Source: Mansonella perstans
Lineage: Eukaryota > Nematoda > Chromadorea > Rhabditida > Onchocercidae
Assembly (NCBI GenBank): GCA_037074765.1
Contig: JBAMDO010000043.1
Location: 1-64,000 of the forward strand
Direction: 5' to 3'
Length of the DNA stretch: 64,000 nt
Positions 36,374 through 50,039 of this stretch are shown piece by piece; positions within the stretch are counted from its first letter, which is position 1; the number at the start of each line of letters is the position of its first letter. Below the pieces are notes generated by a model, which saw only the letters and a list, made by a program, of their open reading frames with translations, was not told the origin of the DNA and searched no databases. The translations under genes and the position numbers were made by a program.

Positions 36374-39238
36374 TTGTACCCTTATAGCAGCTGTTCTGTG
36401 ATATTTTGTTTCACTGAATATTCACCGCCATATCAAACAATTTCTTTCAGTTTATCCTGATCTTCTCTCTTTAATTCACATTAGTACTGTTGTTTGTTTT
36501 TGAGGGCATTACAGAGTGCATACTTTCCAAACTTGGTTTCATAGTTTCCATAGCTGTTTGGAGTTCGCAGAACAGCCTTTATATTTTTTGTTAGGAGATC
36601 GCAATAAATGACAGTATGGATAAATTAGAGTGTGGGACCGTTTGAGAAAAAATTTGGGATGATTCTTCTTTTATAAGGTATCTAGTAGTCTTTTTGTCAT
36701 TAGCGAATTTTCTCGAGTAATGCTTTTTGCAAAAAAATTAAGTCTACCTCAAATATTTTTGTTCTTTCGAAGTTCTTCATTTGATTGCAGTCATGAAGAC
36801 ATAATAAGTAAGTTGCTTTTGTCGAACGACTCCTCACTAAAAGTTTGTCTTCTACGAATATCGGTAAAGATAAAGACTGAGGAAATCTTGTGAATTTGAC
36901 AAAAGCATTTGTTCAACTATTGAGAAGTGTGCAATGTACAATGAAAGATTAAAAGAATGAAATGAGGGAAGAAATAGAAATGAAAAGAGATTGTTCGTTA
37001 ATAATAGTCGTAATAGCAATAATGCATCTGTCATAGCATATTTTTCTAACTCTGAAATATTTGAAGAGCACTCTTTTATGAAAGTGATTTAACTATATTT
37101 TATTTTTTCCTGGAAATAATGGGTAAATGGTTTTTTTCAAAGTCAATTCTTATGACCTCAGTGCATGATCGTTTTAAATCTACTGCTGGAATAGAATTTC
37201 TTTTCTGAATCATCAGCAATTTTCTATTTTGGTCCCCTAGTATTTCATTGTACTGGTGTAACTCACCCATTATGAAGAACTGAAGTCATGCTTGCTTCGT
37301 GTGCTTTGCTGCTGCTACACATGTTTTAAAAATGACTTCTAGATTTTACTATATTGCCAAACTCAAAATCGTAACTGCTGCCTTTGTTACAATATCCTAA
37401 ACAGTGAATGAGTTTTTACCATCTCTAATATCGATGACCTTGAATTGGCTAATGACTCACGTAGAACTATGTATGTCATATACTAATTTTCGATATCTTA
37501 TAATCAGTAAAAGGAATCCTGGCACAACATTGAAGGCCTATTTTCAAGCGTAGTTCAAATCTGCTCCTATTCAGAATGTTAACATCCCTAATAAACTGGT
37601 GTAGTACATTCCAACGAACTGTTCAGCATGTTCCTTTCATCATTTTTTATGAAATACGTTTGTACAACACAATCAGTTGAAAGAAGACCTTATCATGTAA
37701 GGCTATTTTCTGCAACATTTTTGATGAAAAAGTGGGGCTAAGGTAATAGATACCTTGAAAACTTGCACTTTCAAGAACTTTTCTTTAATATTTTATTTCA
37801 TCTCGCATACAGAATTATCGAAAAAATATCTAACGACTGGAATTTTTGTTACTTTGCAATTTCTCGTAAAAATAGCCTTTTGTGTTTCTGAATTGAGGGA
37901 AAATATAATTGAAAAAAAATAGGAATAAATTGGGATTGAACATTGAAAGAAAGAAATTTAGAACCACTTTAGTAAGTTTTTTTGACTTTTGATATCGAAA
38001 GGTAGCGGTGCCCAGCATAAATTTCTAAAGCTGGCTCAGTGTTATCAGATGATAATGCTGCTACTTCAGAGATTCTTAGATCTCCGTAGATCTAAGTCGT
38101 GTTGTTGTGGCAATTTCATAATTTACAAAGATTAATAATTTATATTGTTAATAACAAAAATTCAGTAAAGTTGGATCGCTATTTGATCCAAATTGTAAAC
38201 TTGGGTTTTAGCCATAATCCACTAGATTTGGTTCATTTGAACACGCAATTGCAGATAGGAATAAAACAATAATTTGTCACATAAACATTTTGCATGTATT
38301 ATTAACCTCATCAAAAACATACCTCGTAAAGAGAAACGAAAGCTGCTCAAAAGAACGCAAGAGATAAAAAAGATAACATACGTAATAACATTCAGATAAG
38401 GAACTTGAAGGCACTTGTTCAAAACAGATCTCATATGATAGGTGCAATTCTTTACAGCATTACTAGTTCTTAATCGATTAGTATGTCTTGTTTACTTGTC
38501 TGCAGGAAAACTGCTACGGAAGGCTTCCGAAATCTTCACTGATCTGCAGTGACCATTTTAATCGAATAATAATAGAAACATCGGAGTGAAATTTGAGATT
38601 TGGTAAAAGGGGGACATTTGAAATTCAAGTGGAACTCTTTATGTATAGACAATTTATGTGCTTAATGAAATGAAACAAAAATTATGAGGTATAAACCAGG
38701 AGAATGGTTATTCACAATAAAGCAAATTTCAGACAGTGCGCAATAAGGTGATGGATTGTCAAACAATGCAGCCTGCTTCCGACTTCGAATTTGAAGTAAA
38801 GGCTTGGAAACATTGTGGAAAGTATGCCATAAGTATTTTGTATTTGCTGTTCTGGTCTAGTGAAATTCTCAAATCACATATGCGAAAAAAATTCATGTTT
38901 CTGGAGACTCAATGAAATTACTAGTATGACGATAATAATTTCAAAAATATGTACGTAACGATAATGGTTGCTCAGCGTGTCGTCTGGATTACAAAAGTAA
39001 ACATTACATTTTTATAAGATTTTGTTGAGGCAATTGAAAACGTGTGAAAAGAATCTAAACAGTTGGTAAAGTCGCTTGAAAAGATGTAGAAATAAGATTA
39101 TTGAAAAAGCTATTGCAGATGTCTAAGAAATCTTTCTGGATCAAAAGAATGAAATAAATAGCTTAGAAGTGGAAAGTTGTAGCTGAACTCAACCTTAACT
39201 TCGATGATGGATTCGAATACGGAAGACATGAGCAATTC

Positions 39239-39267
39239 CAAAACGAAATTCACATAATTTCGTTTTG
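39239..39267. repeat. 12-bp perfect inverted repeat
   Basis: The arms CAAAACGAAATT (39239-39250) and AATTTCGTTTTG (39256-39267) are exact reverse complements around a 5-base loop. No associated gene; meaning unknown. Confidence 0.85.
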
Positions 39268-39393
39268 AAATTGTTCAATTTTCCGCTGAAACGTGGAGAA
39301 GTAAATATGGTTTTCACTGTTGGTGATAGAAATTTCGAAATAAGCATTTTTTTTTTTTTTTTGCGAATAAAAAGAATGAATAGCAAGAGGACA

Positions 39394-39492
39394 TATGGAT
39401 TCATCATGCTGATATTTTACTGAAAATATGGATTCATCATGCTGATATTTTACTGAAAATGTGAATTCATCATGCTGATATTTTACTGAAAT
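39394..39492. repeat. 33-bp tandem repeat, 3 copies
   Basis: Copies start at 39394, 39427 and 39460 around ATTCATCATGCTGATATTTT. The first two are identical and the third differs near its start and end. The 33-base period is a multiple of three, but no frame continues into a gene on either side. Confidence 0.93.
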
Positions 39493-42024
39493 TTGAAATT
39501 TACATAACTCCCGTAATATAACTTTAAGAATTCAAGGCTATACAATTTTCATTAAAAATGTTTCGGCGCTTCTTCATTTCTCTGTACTCGCAGTTTGCTT
39601 TTAGGTACTAGTTCTTGAATTATTACATGTTGCTATCCTCCTGTAAGCTCAGTCGTTAAAGAAAATTTGCTGCGAGAGTGACATTTTTTTTTGGTGCAAA
39701 ATGTGGATGGATCATGTAAAGACCTGAATTTGACAGCCTGTATTTTATATGTTTGCTTCGCAATGTCTGTAAAAGTTTAAATCAGTCGAATGTACTTGAT
39801 GATGTACCTGTATTATTCTTTCATTTTATCAGCAGATCCAGAAATTAATTAGTGATTTCAAACGACTGGTATCACTTTCTGTAATCAGAGTAGGGGGTAC
39901 AACACAGCGGCTAATGTAAGTATCGTAACAGAAACATGAAAAAACATGAAAAGGACGGGATCTGTTGCCGCTTGTTACGGCAGGGATATGCTCAATATTA
40001 GCTGGTTGATCGACAAATTATATCCCGTAATGCTGACTATTCTTTACGTACTTTTCTTATCAATTTATGTCTCTAAAACAGTAGTTTCTAGGTATAAAGG
40101 TTACTTGTTATGTTTTTTGATTTACCTGAATTACTAAATGTATTTAAGGACATTTATATTTATTTTTTAAGTATAGCAGTAACTCACGCGTCGTACTAAT
40201 TTGCAACATGCATTGAAGAGACTTGCATCTATGATGAATGTTACATTTTTCTTAGGTCTTCCCCACAAAAACTTTTAAATGAATGCTAGATTTTTTGCAG
40301 ATTGTTAACCGATAATATTGATTGAGCTGTTGGAGTGCTTGTTGCAAATGTTGTATGCTTTTGCCGCTAAAAATTTTTTAGCGATTAGGTTTACTAACCT
40401 TTTTGCCTACTGACGTCTTGGCATATTTTGCTTACTAACCTTTACAGTTTAATTTTTATAGCTACTCAGTAACTGGCGATATCAGTGCCATATCAGTTGT
40501 AAACAGCAAATCCACTCAATACTGTTTCCAGATAATATCAGCATTTTGAGATATAGACAGCAGTAACTATATTTTAACAACACTTCCACTGGACATAATC
40601 GTGCAATCAGTGCCACTGCAATTCTCACATTTATCCCTGTTAAAAAACTAACAAGTTTGATGAACTTACCATTATCATAGTATAAGCAGTGATAGTAACA
40701 TTAGCATTATAATTATTAATTGATGTAGTAAAGGTCTCATTTTTGTATGCTATCATTGTTTCAATAATTTTCATCATTTTTATTTATCAGTGATGATTCC
40801 CAATCGATGATTCACAAGAAAAATGCATAATCAACGAAAATGGCGGCGAGATGAATGGAAACAGGTTTAAAAAAAAAAACGGTGCAATTTTCATATTTCT
40901 TTAAGAATATACTTTTATTTGTTTGTCGGCGATAGGGGTTGATTCAGGATGTGACATATTATAATTACCAAAATTGCTTTGTTTTTTTTTTCTTTTTTTG
41001 AACCTTGCTGTTCCTGTTACAAATAAAAATACGAAAGTGTTCTCTGGTTAAGAAGAGATTGGGAATCACCGTTCTACAGGATATATTCCAGCATTGAGAC
41101 GTGTCATTTGTCTTATTGTACATGTATAATTTCACCGCAATTTAATGATATTTGTGAGGTGAAATCTATTTGTAACTCGTTGTTTGTGAGGTCATAAAAT
41201 TTTTTGCATTCTCAAATAGGATTATCAGTCGACCTTTTTCTTCTGCGTGAAACTTTCAATACTTTAATGTGCAGTAGTCAACTACTGGAAAGCAGTTGGA
41301 AGGTTTCTGAACATCGCATAAGAATCTGCAAATATCTCCCTCATTATAAATGTGTTCAAAATTTCGAATGATTCCGACAAAGAAAATGTGCTCATCTTTA
41401 TCTCCTTGCCCATTACATGTTATGAAATATTGGAGTATTTTTATATTAAAGCACGATATCAAAAAAAAAAAAAAATCAAAAATTCAATTAGATTTGCGGA
41501 ACTCAACATGTCATTAACTTATATGAAATTTTTTGAGATTTTGATCAAAAGATATGCAGTCAGAACCAATGGGTCCAGAAAACAGTGGCAAATACAATTC
41601 TGAAGAATTATCACTTGGCAACAAGTCATCATCGTGCTTTAACCAAGTTCCTCCAGTATATTACTCCTCATTATTTTTCTATTTCGACAAATAATTTAGC
41701 ATGACAGGCTTGTAAAGAATTTCATATGCTTTTAAAGGCAGGAATTGATGTTTCAAAAATATTATTGAAATTGAAATCAAATAGCAATGTCTAATTGATC
41801 TAGAAAACCAAGAAAATGGTCCTCGTAGAACTTCTAAGTTTTCGGAAAAACGCGCAAAGGTAAAAATACGTACTACCTTTTCACCAATAATACATTGCGT
41901 GGCAGATAAAATGAAGGCCATATGGTGACGCAATGCGATTTTGAGCATTTTTAATCAGTATTTGGAGAAAAGGCCAATGATGAGGGATAGTAGAAGTGAG
42001 AGAATTTCTTAGCGAGGTGTTCTG

Positions 42025-42384
42025 TGTTGTTCCCATACGTGACATTAAGCGGTTAGGGTACACATGTTGTTCCCATACGTGACATTAAGCGGTTAGGGTA
42101 CACATGTTGTTCCCATACGTGACATTAAGCGGTTAGGGTACACATGTTGTTCCCATACGTGACATTAAGCGGTTAGGGTACACATGTTGTTCCCATACGT
42201 GACATTAAGCGGTTAGGGTACACATGTTGTTCCCATACGTGACATTAAGCGGTTAGGGTACACATGTTGTTCCCATACGTGACATTAAGCGGTTAGGGTA
42301 CACATGTTGTTCCCATACGTGACATTAAGCGGTTAGGGTACACATGTTGTTCCCACACGTGACATTAAGCGGTTAGGGTACACA
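42025..42384. repeat. 40-bp minisatellite, 9 near-identical copies
   Basis: Nine head-to-tail 40-base units (core CCCATACGTGACATTAAGCG, then GTTAGGGTACACATGTTGTT). The internal copies are identical. Only the last has a change (CACACGTG for CATACGTG at 42354-42361), which creates a palindromic E-box CACGTG. There are no spacers, so it is not a CRISPR array, and the period is not a multiple of three. Its right edge touches the orphan minus-strand exon at 42386-42656. Such uniformity implies very recent expansion or homogenisation. Confidence 0.97.
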
Positions 42385-42385
42385 C

Positions 42386-42656
42386 GACGAAATGCTTTCA
42401 CCACGTATGAGAACATTTAATCCATCAGGTAGATAGCGAATTTCCTCTCCGTTACTTAACCGTATATGGCATTGTACTATAAAACGAGGAATTTGTATTG
42501 TTTGTACGAGCACTTCCCAACCATATTTCGATACAACACAGGTCTTGTGGTATGGTATACATCCAAAAGCATTACCAGTAAGTGTTAAACATTTCCCATT
42601 AATTGCCAATCTCATGTCTTTCCTAAATGGCTTTTGATGAGAAGGATGGATTTTAA
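42386..42656 (-). CDS. Orphan exon-like open frame, unknown protein
   Basis: On the minus strand, after a good acceptor ('aaatttttag'), about 90 codons stay open: KIHPSHQKPFRKDMRLAING, KCLTLTGNAFGCIPYHKTC, VVSKYGWEVLVQTIQIPR, then IRLSNGEEIRYLPDG. Codon use looks coding and there are several Cys, but I recognise no family. The donor would be TC|GTGTGT at 42385-42384, just at the edge of the 40-bp array. Without splicing, the first repeat unit supplies the stop (CVP*). No partner exon joins cleanly, so this may be one exon of an undetected gene or a relic. Confidence 0.35.
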
Positions 42657-42699
42657 CTAAAAATTTACTTCAGACACTTTTCGGATTATAATAAAATTT

Positions 42700-45600
42700 C
42701 GATTTATTTGATCAACGAGTTACTTCCGAATGGTATACGCCGTAAAAAATTCTGGTGAATTACCCCTCACACTTGGTCCCTCGAAAGTTTGCTTGAAACT
42801 AATGAAGTGATGCTTTGTTGCATCGTTTTCGGTTTTTGTTGACAACTTTTCCCATCGCTGATTTTGATAGATAATTTATTATAAGATTATAGGTGAAGCA
42901 ACTATATATAATATATAAAGTATTGTAAGTATTGAATCAACTAAATTCACTAAATATTGTTAAGCATTCGCAAAAAAAAATAACTGTTAAAAGAATGCAG
43001 CCAGAAGAGAAACAAGTCATTATGAATGATGAATTATGAATAGTGGCGTTATTTTTCGAAATAAAAATATAAAAATCAGAAATTAACATAATGTTACCGA
43101 ATTTTTCCAACTTCATTTCTCAAGACCTGCAAAAAAAAGGCATATGATTAATTAGGACAAAATTTTCGGTTACACTTGATTGTTGTGAGACATCAAATAG
43201 TTTTTTGCAACATTTTTTTTTGGCACTATCTCTTGGTATTCCATAAGCAGTATACAGCTCTTTCGGAAATTTGACTGTCTTTCAGTAGCTCTTAAGATTT
43301 CTTTTGATCTTCTGCCATAACAACTATATCATCTTTGAACCAAATTTATAGATGTCACCAGCAAATTTCCTTTTTTTCATTACAAGGCAATTGTAAAATC
43401 ATATCTAACTTATAATTAACCGACTAAGACTCTAATTTTAATATTCCCTAATCATTATTATAAAAAAAAATTTCTGTCATATTCACATGAAGCAAATATG
43501 ACATACACTCTTGATTTTGTCAATTATCGAATTTGAAAATCCTGATTTTGGATGACAAATTGAGCAGCAAGAGGGGCCAAATATTGTCACTTTTCATCAA
43601 AATTGCTGCTTTATTTTATTAGCAAACTTATTAAGCAGGAAATTGGAGGTGAAAACTGCAGGTATTATTACAAGAATATCAGAAGAAATCTCAAAAGCTA
43701 CTGAAAGTTAGATGAAATATCCCAAACAACACTTGTATTCCAAGTATCACAATGAAGGAAAATCTTGAAATAAATGAAAGAAAATCTCAAAACAAATGAA
43801 AAAAAATCTCAAAAATCTTGAAAGACAGCAGTTAAAGCTGCAGAAAGCACCCGTGTCGATTCTTCGGTTCTAATTCTTCCGGTTTGCAATTCTGTTGTAG
43901 TGTAGGTACTACGTAACAACATGTAGATGCACGTCAGGTAAAGCAGTATTGCATGACTGTGGAATATATAGTATCCAATTCATCTAATTTGGATGATGGT
44001 TATGAGCTATTTAAAAATTTTTATGTGAACTAGTGTACACTGCAGTAGTCTCACTGGTGCCACCATTGTATTTAGCTTCTCAAACATCTATGCAGACATA
44101 ATTAGTTTTGAATCCAAATAGAATAATTTTAAGAAAACAGTAACCAAAAAACAGAATTTTAAGGAACAAATTTTTAGACTGAACCAAAACAGTAACGTTA
44201 GTAGCGAAGCTCTCACTCAACAATTGTCAAGAACATTTGTTAAATGAAATAATAAATTTAACCAACAACAAGCAGAACAGAGCTATCCAAATTTCTCAAG
44301 AACTGGGAAAATGCACAACAACAGCAAAAATAGAACAAAAAAAAGTTACATGATACGACGGATACGATGGATACAGTAATGGTGAGAGTTAAGAAATAGT
44401 AAAGCAACAAAGAAAGCAAGAAAGTATTAAATGTTTGTCTTGATTTAGATATGAATGAAAACGAGAAAAAAAAAAGACATAGTATAGCCAAACGACAAGC
44501 TGAGAAAGAATCGACGTACGAGCACTGATCGGAAGCCATCAATAAAAAAGATCTATAACTATTTAAGTAAGTCTAGAAAAAAAGGTTCAAGGACTAATAC
44601 TTAAACAGTTGAACTGTATCAAATTAAATCTGAAAAGACATATATTATAGTTATACCCTAATCAAACTATTTGATCATTTATTGGTAGCTAATTAGTTAT
44701 CACAACATTATTGAAATGATGGTATGAGCACTTGATGCAGTATCGGATGCAATGTTAAAGTTGAGAAATATCCAATGTGAGATATACGAAATAAAAAAAA
44801 AAAAAAAAACCATAGGATATATATTCAGTATCTCATCGATTTTTATTGATAAGATGTACGAATTGTATTTGTCACATCCGTTGTTGGATCATAAGGAAGA
44901 CTTGTTTAATTACGATATTTTTAGCAGTTTGTAGCCACAATTACGGTACTTTATATTACTTGGAGCTATAGGGATAGTAACAACAGTACTGATCAATTAC
45001 CTAGCCAGAAGTGTTAGGCATTTTACAATCAGGCCTAAACTACATTAAAATAGAGGGATCATGAGGATACAGGAAAGGGTAATGCAAGAAATAAATGTAT
45101 CAACAGAGATTGCTGAGACGAGAATGACCTCCACTTTTCAGCATCAGTACATGTTGCTGCTGTATAAGACCACCCACGACGCTTTTGCTACCTGGAACGA
45201 AAATGTGTCACATGGTAGATGGGTCATTTTTGATGAATTTTGTGATCTTCTAAGTGGATCTGGAACGATACATATTTGTAGATTGATGTAGACAAGATGA
45301 CTGACCTTATTCGTCGAAGGCACTCTTGATATTTTTCACTTTTTCACTTTGCTAGAATTACAAAAGTACAAAAATTTCACATTAGAGTCATTCGTCTTCT
45401 CATTTCCATCCTGTTTATACAACTTTTGAATGCGTATGTCAAAGTTAAGTCAAAGGTACCAAAGGCCCATTTTGTTCCTTCTTTAAGTAGTCTGTGTTTT
45501 ATTTCTGCTTAGCACTAAAATGTATGAACGAATTCTGTGTGTATTTCTTCCTGTATTTCTGAGTAAAATCATATTTACGAACCTAGAACTCTCTTATAGG

Positions 45601-48600
45601 AAATTATATAATTTAGATTAATTGTTGCCCTCTTCATGTTTAATTATCAAAGTAATGTGAAAGATATAGAAAATAGTCTATTTAATTCATTTAGTTGACT
45701 GTAAATTATTGTATATCTTAGATATCTCAGAAGTGAGTCGGATGTCATCTATTTGTAACAGTGCCATTGGTAAGGCCATGAATAAAAAAAAAAAACCACT
45801 CGCTTTAGTACTGAAATTCAATTCTGATAAAATGTCGAATAGTTTCTTCTGATTACAATTACTCATTTGACGCTTATCCATATGCTTAGCCGGAAAGTTC
45901 ATTGCCTAGATCGTTTTTTGGCATACACATGAACGTCAATATATAGAAGAATTCGATCCAAAAATAAAAAAATTTTAAAGTGTAGCGACCTAATAGTCAC
46001 ATTAATGGATGCAATAGTTTTTTTAATGGATACATGTTGCTATTTTCGGTTGTACTGGAACGACCAATGCGGAAACGATCATACATGATCTAGTGCTATT
46101 GCACTTCTCGTGAAGACCACCATTTCCACCAATGATATGATATCAGAAATGGCATAGCGAATACTTAGTTGAAGTTTTATAAAAGTTGATCACATTTATT
46201 TACGGAAAGTAAGAGATTTTGCAAGAAATGCTATCAAAATATTTTATTAAGAGCGAAAATTTCTTCCATGTTTATATTTGAAACTACTGGAACTTTTGAA
46301 AAAAACACTGATCATTGATCTCGAAAATCTAACTTTAATTATAGCAGAAAAACTTACATGTAGAATCCTTCACTTTCATTCGGTGACACTTTCCCATGCA
46401 ACAAATCATAGTTGAAGTGCAAAAACAAATAATTCCAATAGCCAGCATACTACAGATACCACATAAAAAATTTTGCTGAGAAGGAACGAAACGGAGCAAT
46501 GATATATTTTACCTGTAAATTTTCAAGATATAATTTTTAATTTAGGAGCGAAATACAGATTATGAACCAGTAAACTGTGGAATGTTAAAGGAGTAAAGAA
46601 TAAATTAACATGAAAAAAGATGCTGCAATGTTGGTAGAGGAATAAAGCTTAGCAGATGCACCAGTCACTGTAAACATCATAAAAAAAACGAGAACCAGGT
46701 ATGGATTGTGATTAAAACCGGAATTGTATCAGCAAAAAAGGATCGTTTATTCTGACACCGAGTAGCAAGAATAGATTTATCATCCTGCAAAATGTTTTTT
46801 TTTTGGTCACTGCTCCATTAGTTCAATTTGGAATTAATTTAAAAAACAAACGGACAACTGAGAAGATAAGTTTCAAATACTTTAATTCTAAAAGAAGTGG
46901 AATATCGTACAAAGTTTCATTATGATTAAAAGAGATGAAAATGATGAAACAAACCTTTTTTGGTGATGTACACACCCACTAACGACAATAAGCAAAATGT
47001 AACTGTACAACTAGCATTGGACAGAAAATTGCTGCACAAGTTGATAATATATTCACTTCGCACTTCTAGAATCCAGTAAAGTGCTTTGAGAAAACACAAC
47101 TCTTCATTGAAAAGAAAGTTGTTAAATCACAAGCGAAAGGCTATTCTCGATCCTCTAATTAATGCCGTGAGTATGATAAACTAATCTTATCGGAACTCAA
47201 ATTTCAACAAATTGTCGGAACTCAAATTTCAACTTATCGGAACTGAAATTTCAACAAATTTGTTGATAGTGCCATATAATTCCATATATGGCAATCATCG
47301 ATCCAGCGATCATCGATGATACACCAATTATAAATTAGAAAATGTTGAAAGAGCTGCCTTCTGTATTTCGTGGTTAATCATTTCATCGCCGAAAAGTACA
47401 AATTCACTTTCGGATCAATACGCTTCTGGAAATTCTGGACGCCCAATTTTCTAAAAATACTAAAACTTGATTGGTAACCAGTTCTATAGTTTATTAATTG
47501 CAGAAAGAGTATTCCTTCTCAATGATATGGTTATAAAATTTACCAATGCTTCCAGTGCTTTTTCTCTGTAAAATTCTGAATGTATGCTTATAGAAGCTTC
47601 TGTTCATTTGTATAGCTTTCTTATTTTGAATTTTCTGTGCAGTGAAGTTCTTTTGTATATTATGGTTTCAAAATCCAGTCACTATGATTATATAAAATGT
47701 TAAAATAGGTTTTGGTATAATGTAACGCTGTTGAAAATACTATGAATTTTAAGTTTTTGCAGAATTGGTGATTTTCATTTGCAGGATTTTTGTACGCCGA
47801 ATTAGTGGTTACAAAAGTATTTTAATATTGTAGATCTTTTGCAAGCAAATTTCTGAAATGATTATACTCGAAATTTTTGGTTTTATTTAACAATAGCGCA
47901 AAATGTGAAATTCCGCGGTTGGAGAAATGGCAGATTTTTGCATATATCAGAGTAATACCAAAAAAATACGATAGTTTCCAAACTTCAAGTATTCTGATTC
48001 GTCTTATACATCTTCACAGAAAAGCACTTGGCTTTTATTTATTGGTACCAGTACAGTTCAACAGCTTTGATTATATCAGAAGCAAAAAGATTATTGCAAT
48101 TGAATCTGTTCGTTCAATCCTGCTTAGATAATGCGTTGCACTATCAAGCAAATCTCAAACAGAGATACTTCAGCTCAATCATCGCACTACTCGACGATTT
48201 CATATATTTCTGAAATTTTTATTGAAGCGAATTTGTGGAACTGTTTTTATAACTATACTGCTTTTAAAAAAATTAACTTTTAGTAAAATAATCTTGTAGT
48301 TTATATATTTTTGCAGTCACCAGAAATTACAATTCTGTAAGAGTGTCATATGAAGTGTTGTAAACATAGATGTTGGACATTGCCGATTGGTGTCTGGGTG
48401 CGGAAAACGATTCAGATAGACTTCAGAAATAATCCATATGTGGAGATGGATGAATAACCTGGCTTATACTATTGCAGTGCAGTAGTGATAACAAAACCGC
48501 TCTAAAGCCCAAACTTGGAGTCAAATATATCTTCTTGAACGAGGTACTGAAAAAATTCAAGGAAAAAGTAATACTAAAAAATGCTTAAAGAAGATTATCA

Positions 48601-49660
48601 GGGACGTGGTATTTTTTATTCATGCACTGAAATGGGAAAAACTTTCAGTAATAGAAAGTAAGTTTCGAGTAAATTAGGGAATGATGAAACGATTGAAAAG
48701 GCGAACTGTAGAATCTTGGAAGAACTGTTTGAAGAGCAAATATTATTTCATCTTTCATTTCTATTATATATTCATCCTTAAGTATCGAACAGCCAGGCTG
48801 CACACATTCACCAATAACGGCCACCTAAAAATGATATCATTTCGCTGAAAATATTGATAATTTTGGTACTTTTTTTTTTTGATTCTGCTAATAAACTGCA
48901 GCCATATATGGTATCTCTGCGCAATAATAAACTGCAGAAATTTGTTAAGCGCTTCTGCTGATTTCGAATCCCTGAGAAAACAGCCACTGACAAAGTTATG
49001 CTGCTTTGCAGATCTTTTTTTTTTGCACTCATTGCAGACCCAGGTTTCGGGATCTACAAATTTCAATTTCTGATGATGCTGAAAGATAAGAAAATAATAC
49101 TTCTTTTGCTTTTCTCTGTAGAAAGTCACAACTAAGGCTTAGCAAATTGTTCCCAGTAGTTCATTTTACACTGATGGAGTTCGCCTGTTACCTATAGCGC
49201 TTCACTTACAGACGAATCAATAAGAACTTCGAAAGGAAAATGCTGAGGAAAAAAAAGCTATGGAGACTGGCAAATAAGTGCCGGTGTGCAAGTACGGTTT
49301 GTACGGCAGATATATTCTCAGCTTCTTTTTCTTGCGAAGTTCTACAAAAGTCTTTCGAAAAAATTTCAACACTTTGCTTATTTGATAAGAACTTATTAAT
49401 ACATCTTGGCTCTTCTATTAGCTTTTCATCTTCACTAGCGCAACAAAGGCTGAAATCTTAAGCAATTCTGATTCCGTTCAAAAGGACAAAGTCACACATA
49501 GGTACAATAGGTCACACATTATAAATAGATTGTTAAAATCAAATGTAACATCCGTTTAGACATCATTCAGTTATTATTATCATAGCTTTCGTCCTTGCTT
49601 AGCTTGTTATCAAGTTCACGGAAACAAAAATTTCCAATCATGTGATCTTTCTCTCTTTTA
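42700..49660. other. No recognised gene; scattered orphan open stretches
   Basis: Seen: an imperfect repeat of a TCGGAACTCAAATTTCAAC unit (about 47186-47262, three copies); a plus-strand open stretch ending at 48213 with coding-like codons but no acceptor; and minus-strand stretches at about 49455-49210 (acceptor 'aagatttcag', acidic, reading ASEDEKLIEEP and then QTVLAHRHLFASLHS) and 49080-48850 (DPETWVCNECKKK). The last two lie downstream of the patched-related remnant on its strand. They could be its tail or a separate gene; I cannot tell. Confidence 0.4.
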
Positions 49661-49699
49661 CAGCAAAACACTTTGAAGAAAAAACACACATAAAAACTA

Positions 49700-50039
49700 T
49701 TTTTTCTGATAATAGAAATGTAGGAGATCCGTAGTGACTGAAATCGTGGAGAAAAGGACAAAAGCAGTAGCTCGAACGCTTAAAATGAACACTGTGCAGG
49801 GATAAGCATGGAATCAGAGCTATGACACATGACTGAAGCATTGTTTCTCGAGCTGACAATATGATGTCGAATAAAATGCAATCGTAATCGTATACGAGCA
49901 TTTCTTCAGGCATCTTTTTCCAAATCTGCTCATGAATAAAAGCTCGATTACTCCAACTTCCATATCCATGGATATACAAGTCAAAGGACGTCTTTCCAAC
50001 TATGACAGTTCTACTGCCAAACATTTTGATCATCTTCAT
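49700..50039 (-). pseudogene. PTR extracellular domain 2 end and TM8, with frameshift
   Basis: SFDLYIHGYGSWSN, then VYDYDCILFDIILSARETM and LQSCVIALIPCLS match the end of extracellular domain 2 and the start of TM8. The expected continuation (VFILSVRATAFVLFSTISVT) is in a different frame, so a shift lies near 49800. Confidence 0.6.

Larger units (their letters stand above)
36400..41150. other. Non-coding stretch downstream of receptor
   Basis: No gene recognised. Contents: an extended half-site TGACCTTGAA (37435-37444, TTCAAGGTCA on -), a 12-bp hairpin (39239-39267), a 33-bp x3 repeat (39394-39492), A/T tracts, and open frames of at most about 70 codons without domains. Confidence 0.5.

Noticed and set aside
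37435..37444. TTCAAGGTCA extended half-site downstream of the receptor
   Set aside because: A single site in non-coding DNA is expected by chance; noted only in the region description.
42025..42384. CRISPR array or telomere-like repeat
   Set aside because: Units are contiguous without spacers. The TTAGGG inside the unit is incidental, since nematode telomeres are TTAGGC and here it occurs once per 40 bases.
45061..45291. 76-codon plus-strand open frame
   Set aside because: Balanced codons, but no splice sites, domain or neighbouring exons, and the opposite strand is also partly open.
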